Of a stretch of DNA of 64,000 nt, positions 1-9,741 are shown in pieces (the first letter of the stretch is position 1; each line of letters starts with the position of its first letter). The notes below the pieces were generated by a model that saw only the letters and a program-made list of their open reading frames with translations, was not told where the DNA came from and made no database searches. Made by a program: the position numbers and the translations under genes. Source of the stretch: Acidobacteriota bacterium (GTDB lineage: Bacteria; Acidobacteriota; Terriglobia; Terriglobales; SCQP01); assembly GCA_027315185.1 (NCBI GenBank), contig DAHUYO010000003.1:38694-102693 (forward strand). The letters run 5' to 3'.

Positions 1-1128
1 GACATCACCATCGCCAAAACCGACCGCGAGATTTCGCAGGTCGCCTTTCGCGAACAGGTGGAATACACCGTCTCGCAGATCGAGAACATCTACTGGAGCG
101 TGGTCACCGCCAAGGACGCCGTCGCGGTCGCTCAAGGCACGCTGAACCTGGCCCAGACCATCCTGGAGCAGAACAAAAAGCAGGTGCAGATCGGTACGCT
201 GGCGCCCATTGCGGTCACCCAGGAAGAAGCCACCGTCGCCACGGACCAGCAAAGCCTGATCGTCGCCCAGACGAATTACGAGTACCAGCAGCTACTGTTG
301 CTGAACGCCGTCAGCAAGAATCTTCAAGACCCCCGGCTCAACAACCTGGACGTGGTGCCGCTGACGCGCATCTCCGTCTCCACGCATGAGCCGGTGCAGC
401 CCGTCCAGGACCTGATCCGCGAGGCTCTCGAATATCGTCCCGAGCTGGCCATCAGCCGCATGAACATCAGCAACCAGAAGCTCAGCTACAAGGCCATCCG
501 CAACGAACTCCTGCCCACCTTCGACCTGATCGGCACCTATGGCACCACGGGGCTGGCGGGCGTGCTGAACCCCGGCGCCACCTCGGGTCCGTTCGGCGCC
601 AGTCCCGGGGAGGTCGCCGGCTTCGTCGGCGGATATGGCACCGCCTTCAACCAGGTGTTCACCAACGCCTACCCCACGTACACCGTCGGCTTCGCGTTGC
701 AGATTCCCATCTTCAATCGCACCGGCCAGGCCGACGCCATCAGCGCCCAGCTGCAATTGCAGCAAAGCCGTTTGCAGCAGCAGCAGCAAACCAACGAGAT
801 CATCATTGAGGTCCGCAACGCCCAATACGCCCTCGAGCAGGACCGCGCCGCGGTTTTCGCGGCGCAAAAAGCCGTGACCTACCAGCAGCAAACGCTGGAC
901 GCCGCGCGCAAGGAATTCTCCCTCGGCGCCACCACCATCACCACCGTCATCACCGACCAAACCAACCTGGCGACCGCGCAGGGCAATCTGCTGACCGCGC
1001 TCGCCACCTACCAGGACGCGCGCGTCAATCTCGAACAGCTCACCGGCCGCACGCTCATCGCCAATCGCATCTCCATTCGCGACGCCGAAAACGGCCGCAT
1101 CACCCAGATGCCCCAGGCGCGCCCCTAG
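1..1128 (+). CDS. TolC-family outer membrane efflux protein (5' partial)
   Basis: The frame is open from base 1, so the gene begins upstream and the track's GTG at 58 is not its start. The visible 375 codons show the long, Gln/Ala-rich amphipathic helices of the outer membrane efflux (OEP) family, for example 'YWSVVTAKDAVAVAQGTL' and a Gln-rich stretch near codon 260, separated by a Gly/Pro-rich loop ('NPGATSGPFGASPGE') as expected for a beta-barrel segment. TolC proteins form trimeric channels that connect inner-membrane pumps to the outside. It ends in TAG at 1126. Its partner pump is presumably upstream, because the downstream ADOP permeases are a different system. Family assignment is confident; substrate unknown. 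Confidence 0.85.
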   Translation, partial: DITIAKTDREISQVAFREQVEYTVSQIENIYWSVVTAKDAVAVAQGTLNLAQTILEQNKKQVQIGTLAPIAVTQEEATVATDQQSLIVAQTNYEYQQLLLLNAVSKNLQDPRLNNLDVVPLTRISVSTHEPVQPVQDLIREALEYRPELAISRMNISNQKLSYKAIRNELLPTFDLIGTYGTTGLAGVLNPGATSGPFGASPGEVAGFVGGYGTAFNQVFTNAYPTYTVGFALQIPIFNRTGQADAISAQLQLQQSRLQQQQQTNEIIIEVRNAQYALEQDRAAVFAAQKAVTYQQQTLDAARKEFSLGATTITTVITDQTNLATAQGNLLTALATYQDARVNLEQLTGRTLIANRISIRDAENGRITQMPQARP

Positions 1129-1318
1129 CGGCGCGCCGCCGGCCCTGCCGAACGGTCGGCTGGCGCCCGCCGCTAAACCTAACCGTGGCTGCAATCTCGG
1201 GCTACTCACTCCCGGCGGGGACGGGTCCAGGTGCGTCCCGGCCCTAATCGGGGTATCATCGTCCGATCTGTCCCGCAATTTTGTTCGCGGTTCTTTGCGT
1301 GGCGGCCACTGGGTAGTT

Positions 1319-3763
1319 ATGTTGCAGGATCTCCGCTTCGCCGCTCGCCTCATTCTCAAGCGACCCTGGCTGGCGGCTGCGATCGTGGTTTCGCTGGCCC
1401 TGGGCATCGGCGCCAACGCGGCGATTTTCACTTACGCCGACAGCCTGTTGCTGCGTCCCGCGCCGGGCGCCGATCCGGCGCGCTTGGTGGAATTTTACTC
1501 GCATGCGACTAGCCCCGGCGCCGCCTACGGCGGCTATATCCCGCTCAGTTATCCCAATTATCGGGACTTCGACCGAGAAAATCGCGTTTTCTCTTCCACC
1601 GCCCTGTACACCATTTATTACGCCCAGTGGAGGCCCCGGTCACAGTCGGATTCCCAGGCGCGGGCCCTGGATGGGGTGTTGTGCACGGCGCGGTATTTCT
1701 CCACCCTGGGACTTCAGCCCGCTCTCGGCCGCTTCTTCTCGCCGGCCGATGACGCGGGGAACGGCAAGCCGGTGGTGGTTTTGGGCTACCAGTTCTGGCG
1801 CACCCGTCTCGGCGGCCGCCCGACGGTGCTGGGCCAAGCCATCAACCTCAGCGGCCATCCCTACACGATCATCGGCGTCGCGCCCCGCGGTTTTTCCGGC
1901 CTGTGGGCCGGGTATCCGGCCAATTTCTTCCTGCCCATCACCGCCGCGCCGTTCGTCGGCCTGACGCATTTGTTGCAGCAGCGGAATCAATTCGCCAACT
2001 TCGCCATCGCCCGCCTCCAGCCGGGCGTGACCTTGGCGCAAGCCAATGCCGGCCTGCAAATCATCGCCCGTCATCTCGCGCGGGAGCACCCTCAGTCCGA
2101 CGTCCACTTGGGCGCCATCGTGACCCACCTGGGCAGCGTGCCCAAATTCTTCCGCGGACAGGTGGCCGCCAAAACCAAGTGGCTGGGCATCGTCGTCGCC
2201 CTGGTATTGCTGATTGGTATCGGCAACGCCGCCAATTTGCTGCTGGTGCAAGCCACGGCCCGCCGCCGCGAGATGGCCATTCGCGCCGCGCTCGGCGCCG
2301 GCCACGGCCGCTTGGTGCGGCAAACCTTGACGGAAAGCGTGCTGCTGGCGCTGCTGGCCGGCGGCGTCGGGCTGCTGCTGATCCGCTGGGTGCTGCCGCT
2401 GATGCCGCGCATCGAACCCTGGGCGCGCGTTCCCCTGCGCCCGGATGAGGCGGTGATCCTGTTCACCCTCGGGCTGTCGCTGCTGGTGGGCTTGATCTTC
2501 GGCCTGGTGCCCGCACTGCGCTCCGCCCGCGCCGGGCTGACGACGCCGTTGAAGGAAGGCTCAGCGGGGGCCGGCCAGTCCCGCTCCTGGCTGCGGCAAG
2601 GGCTGGTCATTGCCCAGGTGGCGTTGTGCTTGGTGGTGCTGGTAAGCGCCGGCCTCGGGCTGCGCGCCATGTGGCGGCTGGCGGACGTCAATCCTGGCTT
2701 CGATGCCGCCCACCTGCTCTATGTCAAGGACGGCCGCATTGATCCCGCCTCCCGCGGCCTGACCGGCGCCCCGGCCGCGGCGTGGATGGAGCAGCTGCGC
2801 CAAGCCGCGCTGCATACACCCGGCGTCGAAGCCGCCGCCTATATGCTTTGGCTGCCGCTGCAAGGATCGGTTTCGCAGCACTCCGTGCAAATTCCCGGCG
2901 TGGATGCGCCGCCCGGGCATCGCGGCTTCACCATTGACGACATGCCGGTGGGCCCGGACTTTTTCGCCGCCATTGGCCTGCATCTGTTGCGCGGCCGCGA
3001 CTTCACCCGCGCCGACCTCCAGCGGAAGGGCTGTTTGGTCGTGGTGGACCGGGCGTTTGCGCGCCGCTTCTGGCCGGGACAAGACCCGGTCGGCAAAACG
3101 TTCCGGATGCTGCGCGAGCATCCGTGCCGCGCCGTCGTGGTGGGCGAATCGCCGACGGGAAAATACCGTTCGCTGACCGAGGCGCCCCGCCCGTTCGTCT
3201 ATTACCTGGAGAACTTCACCGCCGCTCCCGCCGCGCTGATCATCCGCGCCGCGCATCCGGACGCCGAACTGCTGCCCGTGGTGCGCCGTCTTCGTCCCCT
3301 CGATCCGCGCGTGCAAAACACCAGCGCGCTGCAAACCGGCGAGCAGTTCATGTCCACCCCGTTGGGGCCGATGCGCGCCGCGGCCCGCGTGCTGACCGCC
3401 TTGGCGGTGCTGGCGCTGGTCTTGTCCATCTTCGGCCTGTACGCGGTCACGGCCTATTCGGTGAGCCAGCGCACGCGGGAATTCGGCGTGCGCCTGGCTC
3501 TCGGCGAAACGCCGCGGCGGCTGCTGATCCGCGTCGTCGGCCAGGGCGTGGCCCTGGCGGCGATCGGCGTCGTCATCGGGTTGGGCCTGGCGTTGGGCTT
3601 CCTCCGCCTGGCCAGCGCCGTGCTCTACGGCGTCCGCTCCGCCGATCCCCTTACCGGCTTCGCCATGGCCGCGCTGCTGATCGTGGTCGCCGCCCTGGCC
3701 AGCCTTTTGCCCGCTCGCCGCGCCGCCAGCACCAACCCGGTGCGCGCCCTGCGCGAGGAATAA
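1319..3763 (+). CDS. ADOP-type MacB/FtsX permease, copy 1
   Basis: An 814-residue duplicated permease of the MacB/FtsX superfamily (acidobacterial duplicated orphan permease type). I chose the ATG at 1319 rather than the track's TTG at 1295 because 'MLQDLRFAARLILKRP' matches the start of its two paralogues downstream. Order: an N-terminal membrane helix ('AAAIVVSLALGIGANAAIF'), a periplasmic MacB_PCD-like domain (about 50-270), three FtsX helices (about 285-405, with 'NAANLLLVQATARRREMAIR'), a linker helix, a second periplasmic domain, and a second FtsX unit ending 'NPVRALREE'. No ATPase gene is adjacent, which is why such proteins are called orphan. Substrate and energy source are unknown. 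Confidence 0.9.
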   Translation: MLQDLRFAARLILKRPWLAAAIVVSLALGIGANAAIFTYADSLLLRPAPGADPARLVEFYSHATSPGAAYGGYIPLSYPNYRDFDRENRVFSSTALYTIYYAQWRPRSQSDSQARALDGVLCTARYFSTLGLQPALGRFFSPADDAGNGKPVVVLGYQFWRTRLGGRPTVLGQAINLSGHPYTIIGVAPRGFSGLWAGYPANFFLPITAAPFVGLTHLLQQRNQFANFAIARLQPGVTLAQANAGLQIIARHLAREHPQSDVHLGAIVTHLGSVPKFFRGQVAAKTKWLGIVVALVLLIGIGNAANLLLVQATARRREMAIRAALGAGHGRLVRQTLTESVLLALLAGGVGLLLIRWVLPLMPRIEPWARVPLRPDEAVILFTLGLSLLVGLIFGLVPALRSARAGLTTPLKEGSAGAGQSRSWLRQGLVIAQVALCLVVLVSAGLGLRAMWRLADVNPGFDAAHLLYVKDGRIDPASRGLTGAPAAAWMEQLRQAALHTPGVEAAAYMLWLPLQGSVSQHSVQIPGVDAPPGHRGFTIDDMPVGPDFFAAIGLHLLRGRDFTRADLQRKGCLVVVDRAFARRFWPGQDPVGKTFRMLREHPCRAVVVGESPTGKYRSLTEAPRPFVYYLENFTAAPAALIIRAAHPDAELLPVVRRLRPLDPRVQNTSALQTGEQFMSTPLGPMRAAARVLTALAVLALVLSIFGLYAVTAYSVSQRTREFGVRLALGETPRRLLIRVVGQGVALAAIGVVIGLGLALGFLRLASAVLYGVRSADPLTGFAMAALLIVVAALASLLPARRAASTNPVRALREE

Positions 3764-3788
3764 CATCCCGCTCGCCCGCCGCCTTGCC

Positions 3789-4433
3789 ATGTGGTATTCG
3801 CCGCCTCCCTTCGAGGAAACCCGCCTGCCCGTTCTTCACGAGCTGATTCGCCGCCATCCCTTTGGCACGCTCGTGGTCCTGGCCGGTTCCGAACTCGCCG
3901 CCGTGCATATTCCTTTCCTGCTCCACCCCGGCCCCGGCGGCCTGGGCACGCTCCGCGGCCACGTCGCGCGGGCGAACCAGGTCTGGAAACATTGCGGCGG
4001 CAGCGCCGAGGCGCTGGCGATTTTTCAGGGCCCGGAGGCGTATATCACCCCTTCGTGGTATCCCGGCAAGCAGGCCGACGGCCGGGTTGTCCCCACCTGG
4101 AATTACGCGGTCGTGCATGTCCACGGATCGCCGCGCGCCATCACCGAACCGAGTTGGCTGCACGAACACGTCAGCCAATTGTCGGCGGCGCAGGAAGCGG
4201 GGCAGCCCAAACCCTGGCAAGTCTCGGATGCGCCGCCCGAGTACATCGCGCGCCTGATCCACGGCATTGTCGGCATCGAAATCCCGATCTCCAAAATCGA
4301 AGGGAAGTGGAAACTCAGCCAGAACCATAGCCGCGCCGATCAGCTGGCGGTCGCCGCCGGCCTGGAATCCGAGGGAACCGAAGACGCGCGCGCGATGGCG
4401 GAGTTGATGCGCCAGCGGATGAAGAATCCGTAG
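3789..4433 (+). CDS. PaiB-like FMN-binding protein
   Basis: A 214-residue protein resembling the FMN-binding negative transcriptional regulator PaiB family (split-barrel flavin-binding fold). Visible family features are an N-terminal 'FEETRLPVLHELIRRHPFGTLV', 'GHVARANQVWK', 'YITPSWYPGK' and 'VPTWNYAVVHVHG', plus the C-terminal 'IEGKWKLSQN'. PaiB of Bacillus represses protease and sporulation genes, but many relatives are simply uncharacterised flavoproteins. The ATG lies 25 bp after the first ADOP gene, so the two are probably cotranscribed. No helix-turn-helix is evident, so a regulatory role is not shown by sequence. Confidence 0.82.
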   Translation: MWYSPPPFEETRLPVLHELIRRHPFGTLVVLAGSELAAVHIPFLLHPGPGGLGTLRGHVARANQVWKHCGGSAEALAIFQGPEAYITPSWYPGKQADGRVVPTWNYAVVHVHGSPRAITEPSWLHEHVSQLSAAQEAGQPKPWQVSDAPPEYIARLIHGIVGIEIPISKIEGKWKLSQNHSRADQLAVAAGLESEGTEDARAMAELMRQRMKNP

Positions 4434-4789
4434 GTGGATTGCCCCTCCCCGATTCCCCCGGGGCCGCTTGCCCGCCGATTCGCTCCGCCGATGCAACGCC
4501 GTTTGCCGAAGGTTTTGCCATCGCGATTGGCAGCGCCCCAAGCGCCGGCGGCCATCCATTGCCGCCACTCGCGGCGCCGCGAGAGCCGCCCAGCTGTGGG
4601 TGGCAGAGGCGCCTCGCGCCCAGGTGTCCGCATGCGGACACTTGTGTCCCAGGACCGCACACCCCCGCGCCCGGCGCTCCGGCTAACTCCCTGCGATTGC
4701 GCCCGCGCCCGGTGCGGGCGAATGGCGCTCCGATTGCCTGATCCCTTGGCGTATCCTCACTTGCCGCGTGGTTGCTTCCGAGGTCGTTG
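4434..4789. other. Intergenic stretch with an 18-bp palindrome
   Basis: The 356 bp between the PaiB-like gene and the second ADOP gene hold no convincing ORF. The track ORFs here are low-complexity and conflict across frames. The only clear structure is the palindrome listed at 4624-4641, about 150 bp before the ADOP start codon. Confidence 0.6.
4624..4641. promoter_or_regulatory. Perfect 18-bp palindrome, possible operator
   Basis: GTGTCCGCATGCGGACAC is its own reverse complement over all 18 bases and is followed by a second GTGTCC half at 4645. It lies about 150 bp upstream of the second ADOP permease. The symmetry suits a dimeric repressor. PadR regulators often accompany ADOP genes, but no regulator is present here, so the link is inference. 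Confidence 0.45.
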
Positions 4790-7258
4790 ATGTTCTCGTC
4801 GCTCCTTTCCGATCTGCGCTTTGGCGTGCACTTGATGGCGCGCCGTCCGGTCATCGCCGCCGCCGCCATTCTCTCCCTCGCCTTGGGCATCGGCGCCAAT
4901 GTCACCATCTTCACCTTGGCCCGCGCCGCCGTGCTGCACACCCCCGCGGTACGCAACCCCAGCCGCCTCGCCGAGGTTTACACCTTGGATCACGAAGCCA
5001 ATGCTCCCCTGAACGGCTACCTTCCGCTCAGCTATCCCGACTACCGTGATTTTCGCGACCGCAACCGCGTCTTCACCGGCCTGCTCGCGTACTCGCCGCT
5101 GGGAAAAGCCACGTGGAAGCCAGCGCACGGGGCGGCGCGGCCGGTGACGGAGCAACTCGTCAGCGGCAACTACTTTCAGGTCCTGGGTGTTCGCCCCATT
5201 CTCGGCCGCGCATTTGTGGCCAGCGAAATCCGCCCTGGCGGAAGGCAGGCGGTTGTTGTTTCGCATCATTTCTGGCGCCGGCAATTGGCCGGCGCCGGCG
5301 TCATCGGCCGCCCGTTGGACTTGGACGGCCAAGCGTTCACCGTCGTCGGCGTCGCCCCGCCGGGCTTTGGAGGCTTGTTCTCCGGGCTCAATCCGGATTG
5401 CTGGGCGCCGGTCGCCAACTCCGGCCGGTTGAGCGGTTTTGGCGACGCCAGCAGCGGCCAGCTCGGCCACCGCGGCAACCGCAGCTATTTCGCCGTCGGC
5501 CGGCTGAAGCCCGGCGTCACCTTGGCCGCCGCCTCCGCCAACCTGGAAATCATCGCCAAGCAGCTCGACGCCGCCTATCCGCTCACCGACCGCAAAGCAT
5601 TCGGCGGCGTCGCCGTTCCGCTGGGCTCCATCCCCAAGCCCTTCCGCGGCGCGGCGCTGGGCATGGTGGGGCTGCTGATGGCCGTCGTCGCTCTGGTATT
5701 GTTAATCGCTTGCGCCAACGCCGCCAATATTCTGCTGGCCCAGGCGACCAGCCGCCGCCGGGAGATGGCGGTGCGCAGCGCCCTCGGCGCCAGCCGCGGC
5801 CGCCTGATCCGCCAGGTGCTGGCCGAGAGCTTGGTGCTTTCGCTCGCCGCCGGCGTGCTCGGAGTTCTCTTCGCGGTCTGGGCCGCGCCCTTGCTGCTGC
5901 GCCTCCGTCCGCCGGGAATGCCCGTGGCTTTCACCGCGCGGCCCGACGCCGCCGTATTGCTGTTTGCCTTCGTGCTGGCCGTGGCCACCGGCATCATCTT
6001 CGGCCTGGCGCCGGCGCTGCGCGCGGGCGGCGGCGCGCTGGCCGGCCGGATGCAAACCGGCGGCGCGCGCGCCGGCGCCGGGCGCTCCCACCTGCGCAAC
6101 GTCCTGGTCATCGGCCAAGTCGCGGTCTGCCTGCTGGTGCTGGTCGGCGCCGGGTTGTGCCTGCGCAGTCTGGCCAATGCCAACGCCGTCAATCCGGGCT
6201 TCGACGCCGCCCACCTGCTGATGGCGGAGAACGTGGATCCGCAGGCGCTGGGCTACCACGGCGCCGCCGCCCGCGCCTTCCTGCACCGCTTCGAACAAAC
6301 CGCGCGGCATACGCCCGGCGTCACCTCCGCCGGCTGGGTGGGCACCCCGCCGTTGTACAGCATGGAAAGCGATACCGGTTTCAATTTGCCGGGCGTGGCG
6401 CCGCCGCCCGGCCACACGCATTACCAGGTGCAGACCACGCTCGTGACTCCCGGCTACTTCGCCGCCATGGGTACGCCCATCCTGCGCGGCCGCGCCTTTG
6501 ACCGCGCCGACCTGGCCCACGCCGCCGGGGTCGTGATCGTGAATGCGGCCTTCGCCCGGCGCTTCTGGCCGGGACAAAACCCGCTCGGCAAGCAGATCAC
6601 GCTGTATAACGGCGCGAAACCTTCCCCGGCGGAGGTGGTTGGCGAAGTCCCGACCGGCAAATACCGCTCCTTGCGGGAAGCGCCGCGGCCATTCCTCTTC
6701 CAGCTGCATGATCTCGGCCACGCCGCATTCCTGGCCCTGCATACCGCCGGCAGCCCGCTGGCGGTCTACGCCGCGGTGGAACGGCGGCTGGAGGCGGTGG
6801 ACCCCAATTTTTCCTCCAGCGATCTGGAAACCGGGGCGCAGTACCTCACTTTGCCGCTGTTCACCGCCCGGCTGGCCGCCATTCTGCTGACGGTGTTTGG
6901 GGTGCTCGCCCTCCTGCTGGCGGTGCTCGGCCTCTACGGCGTGATGGCCTATGCCGTCAGCCAGCGCGCCCGGGAATTCGGCGTGCGCTTGGCGCTCGGC
7001 GCCAACCCGGGCAAATTGGCGCGCATGGTCATCGGCCAAGGCCTGCGCACCGCCCTCTTGGGCATCCTGATCGGCGCCGGTTTGACCCTGTTGGCGGCCC
7101 AAGGCCTGACGGCGCTGCTGTTCCGGGTCAGCGCGGCCGATCCCGCGACCTACGTTGCCGTCGCCGCCTTGCTCGCCGCGGTCTCCGCCTTGGCCTGTTA
7201 CCTGCCCGCTCGCCGCGCCGCCCTGGTGGATCCGGCGGTGACGCTGCGGGAGGAATAG
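4790..7258 (+). CDS. ADOP-type MacB/FtsX permease, copy 2
   Basis: An 822-residue duplicated permease. I take the ATG at 4790 ('MFSSLLSDLRFGVHLMARRP') instead of the TTG at 4772, by alignment with its neighbours. It has the same plan as copy 1: an N-terminal helix with 'LSLALGIGANVTIF', a MacB_PCD-like domain, an FtsX unit with 'NAANILLAQATSRRREMAVR', a linker helix ('VLVIGQVAVCLLVLVGAGLC'), a second periplasmic domain with 'FARRFWPGQNPLGK', and a final FtsX unit ending 'DPAVTLREE'. It shares long motifs with copy 1, so the pair arose by duplication. An upstream palindrome suggests its own promoter. Confidence 0.9.
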   Translation: MFSSLLSDLRFGVHLMARRPVIAAAAILSLALGIGANVTIFTLARAAVLHTPAVRNPSRLAEVYTLDHEANAPLNGYLPLSYPDYRDFRDRNRVFTGLLAYSPLGKATWKPAHGAARPVTEQLVSGNYFQVLGVRPILGRAFVASEIRPGGRQAVVVSHHFWRRQLAGAGVIGRPLDLDGQAFTVVGVAPPGFGGLFSGLNPDCWAPVANSGRLSGFGDASSGQLGHRGNRSYFAVGRLKPGVTLAAASANLEIIAKQLDAAYPLTDRKAFGGVAVPLGSIPKPFRGAALGMVGLLMAVVALVLLIACANAANILLAQATSRRREMAVRSALGASRGRLIRQVLAESLVLSLAAGVLGVLFAVWAAPLLLRLRPPGMPVAFTARPDAAVLLFAFVLAVATGIIFGLAPALRAGGGALAGRMQTGGARAGAGRSHLRNVLVIGQVAVCLLVLVGAGLCLRSLANANAVNPGFDAAHLLMAENVDPQALGYHGAAARAFLHRFEQTARHTPGVTSAGWVGTPPLYSMESDTGFNLPGVAPPPGHTHYQVQTTLVTPGYFAAMGTPILRGRAFDRADLAHAAGVVIVNAAFARRFWPGQNPLGKQITLYNGAKPSPAEVVGEVPTGKYRSLREAPRPFLFQLHDLGHAAFLALHTAGSPLAVYAAVERRLEAVDPNFSSSDLETGAQYLTLPLFTARLAAILLTVFGVLALLLAVLGLYGVMAYAVSQRAREFGVRLALGANPGKLARMVIGQGLRTALLGILIGAGLTLLAAQGLTALLFRVSAADPATYVAVAALLAAVSALACYLPARRAALVDPAVTLREE

Positions 7259-7305
7259 CCGCCGCTCGCACGGCCGCGCCCTCTCCATCTCCTTAACCGC
7301 CCGCC

Positions 7306-9741
7306 ATGCCCGCCCTGCTCTCCGATCTCCGTTCCTCGCTGCGGCAAATTCGCCGCGCCCCCGCCTTCGCCGCCGCCGTCATCGCCACCTTGGCCTTGGG
7401 CATCGGCGCCAACACCGCCATCTTCAGCGTGGTCAGCGCGGTCCTGCTGGCGCCGCTGCCGTTTCGCAATCCCGGTCGTTTGGTCGCGTTGCCCGGCTAT
7501 TACTCCTACCTGAACTATCGGGATCTGCGTACCCGCGTCGGCGCCTTCTCCGGCCTGGCGGCTTACAGCAATCAATCCATGTCCCTCACCGGCGCGCATC
7601 GCCGCCCGCGGCAGGTGCGCGCCGTGGTCACCGCCGGTGCGCTGTTCCGCGTGCTGGGCGTCCGCCCCGCCCGGGGCCGCGGCTTCCGCCTCACCGACGA
7701 CCAGTCCGGCGCCGTCGGCGGCGCCAATGCCGCCGTGCTCAGCCATCGCCTGTGGGTGCGGGCTTTCGGCGCCACGGCTTCCGTCCTCGGCCGCCGCATA
7801 TTGCTCAACGGCCGCGCGTATCAGGTGGTGGGCGTCATGCCCGCCGGCTTTCAGTTTCCGCTGGGCCAGCACACCGGTCTTTGGACCACCGTCGGCCCGC
7901 TGCAAGCCGCCACCCCGCCGCCGCCGATCACCGCCGAGCGCGGAACGGGGTTTCTGTCCGCTGTCGGCCGCCTGCGGCCCGGCGTCACGCTGGCCGGCGC
8001 GCAGGCGCAGGTGACCGCCGTCGCGCATGTCCTGGCGCGGCGCTATCCGAATGACGACGCGCATTTCGCGCCGCGCCTCGTCTCCCTGCGCGGCAGCGTC
8101 GAGGGCCGCGTCCGCGGCTTGATCTGGCTGTTGTTCGGCGCCGTCGGCTTGGTCTTGCTGATCGCCTGCGTCAATGTGGCCAATCTGCTGCTGGCCCGCG
8201 GCCTCGGCCGCCGCCGGGAAATGTCCGTCCGCGCCGCGCTCGGCGCCGGCCGCGGCGCGCTGACCCGCCTGCTGCTGGCGGAAAGCGCCGTCTTCGGCGC
8301 CGCCGGCGGCGCCCTGGGCCTGCTGCTGGCCGCCTGGCTGACCGCCGGGCTGCTGCGCCTGGCTCCGGGAGATGTCCCGCGCCTGGCCCAGGCCGGCATT
8401 CGCTGGCCGGTCATGCTGTTTGCCCTGGGCTCGGGGCTGGGCGCGGGATTGCTGTTTGGTTGGCTGCCCGCCGCCGGGCTGTCCCGCGCCGACCTGCGGC
8501 TGGCGCTGAACGAAGGCGGCCGCGCCGGCAGTGAAAGCCGCCGCCAGCGCCGCTGGCGCGGCGTTTTGGTCGCCGCCGAGATCAGCCTGGCGCTGGCCCT
8601 CTCGGCTTCGGCGGGCTTGCTGCTGCGCAGCTTCGCGCGGCTGGAATCGGTCGCGCCCGGCTTTGCTCCCCGCCATCTGCTCACCGCCGCCGTCAACCTG
8701 CCGGATACCCGCTACGCTCCCGCCCAGCGCGCCGCGTTCGCCCGCCGCCTGACCGCGGACCTCGCCGCCCAACGCGGCATTCGCAGCGCCGCCGTCGGGC
8801 TTATCCTCCCCTTTTCGGGCTTCAACTTCTTGGTGCACTTCAATTGGCCGGCGCGCCCGGTCGCGGCGCCGGACCAGCCCGCCGCCCCGTTCAACATCGT
8901 GACGCCCGGCTATTTCCGCACCTTGGGCGTTCGCCCCATCCGCGGCCGCGCCTTCACCGCCGCCGACACCGCATCGTCTCCCCCGGTGATGCTGGTCAAC
9001 CAAGCCTTCGCCCGCAAATATTTTCCCGGCGAAAATCCCGTCGGGCGTTTGCTGGCGCCGGGGCTTTCCATGTCCGCCCATCCGACGCTGCAAACCATGA
9101 CCCGGCAAATCGTCGGCCTCGTCCCCGATTTGCATCAATCGTCCCTGCGCCAGCCGGCGCCGCCGATGATCTTTGTCCCGGAGGCGCAGTTCTCCGGTTT
9201 CGGCGAGCTCGGCATCTTGATCCGCACCCAGGGGGCTGCCGCCGCCGCTGCGGGAGCCCTGCGCGCCGCCGTCGCTCGCCTCGATCCCACTTTGCCGGTC
9301 TACGCCATCCGCCCCATGCGATCCCTGGTCGCCGGCTCCATGGCGCGGCTGCGCTTCGCCCTGGGGCTGATCGCCGTCTTCGCCGCCTTGGCCCTGCTAT
9401 TGGCCGCCGTCGGCCTTTACGCCCTGATGGCGCAGTTGGCGGCGCAGCGGCGCCGCGAAGTCGGTATTCGCCTCGCCTTGGGCGCGCCCCGCGGCGAGGT
9501 CTTGCGGCGCATCGTTGGCCAAGGCATGGCGCTGGCGCTGGCCGGCGCCGCAGCGGGCCTGGTGTTCAGTTGGGCGGCGGCGCGCTCGTTGGGATCGTTG
9601 CTCTTCGGCGTTTCCGCCACGGACTGGACGACCTTCGCGGCCGCGGCCGTGCTGCTGCTGGTGGTGGCGCTGGCGGCTTGTTACCTGCCCGCCCGCCGCG
9701 CCGCCCGGGTGGATCCGGCGGTGACGCTGCGGGAGGAATAG
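7306..9741 (+). CDS. ADOP-type MacB/FtsX permease, copy 3
   Basis: An 811-residue protein starting at ATG 7306 ('MPALLSDLRSSLRQIRRAP'), 47 bp after copy 2 and so probably in the same transcript. It keeps the duplicated architecture: 'LALGIGANTAIFSVV' helix, first periplasmic domain, FtsX unit with 'NVANLLLARGLGRRREMSVR', linker helix, second periplasmic domain with 'FARKYFPGENPVGR', and final FtsX unit with 'QRRREVGIRLALGAP', ending 'DPAVTLREE'. It is more diverged from copies 1 and 2 than they are from each other, notably in the first periplasmic domain. No associated ATPase or membrane-fusion protein is visible. Confidence 0.9.
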   Translation: MPALLSDLRSSLRQIRRAPAFAAAVIATLALGIGANTAIFSVVSAVLLAPLPFRNPGRLVALPGYYSYLNYRDLRTRVGAFSGLAAYSNQSMSLTGAHRRPRQVRAVVTAGALFRVLGVRPARGRGFRLTDDQSGAVGGANAAVLSHRLWVRAFGATASVLGRRILLNGRAYQVVGVMPAGFQFPLGQHTGLWTTVGPLQAATPPPPITAERGTGFLSAVGRLRPGVTLAGAQAQVTAVAHVLARRYPNDDAHFAPRLVSLRGSVEGRVRGLIWLLFGAVGLVLLIACVNVANLLLARGLGRRREMSVRAALGAGRGALTRLLLAESAVFGAAGGALGLLLAAWLTAGLLRLAPGDVPRLAQAGIRWPVMLFALGSGLGAGLLFGWLPAAGLSRADLRLALNEGGRAGSESRRQRRWRGVLVAAEISLALALSASAGLLLRSFARLESVAPGFAPRHLLTAAVNLPDTRYAPAQRAAFARRLTADLAAQRGIRSAAVGLILPFSGFNFLVHFNWPARPVAAPDQPAAPFNIVTPGYFRTLGVRPIRGRAFTAADTASSPPVMLVNQAFARKYFPGENPVGRLLAPGLSMSAHPTLQTMTRQIVGLVPDLHQSSLRQPAPPMIFVPEAQFSGFGELGILIRTQGAAAAAAGALRAAVARLDPTLPVYAIRPMRSLVAGSMARLRFALGLIAVFAALALLLAAVGLYALMAQLAAQRRREVGIRLALGAPRGEVLRRIVGQGMALALAGAAAGLVFSWAAARSLGSLLFGVSATDWTTFAAAAVLLLVVALAACYLPARRAARVDPAVTLREE

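Noticed and set aside
7198-9138. 646-aa minus-strand ORF
   Set aside because: It is the antisense shadow of the third ADOP permease. The translation is Gly/Gln/Ala-rich with no domain, while the plus strand encodes a clear family member.
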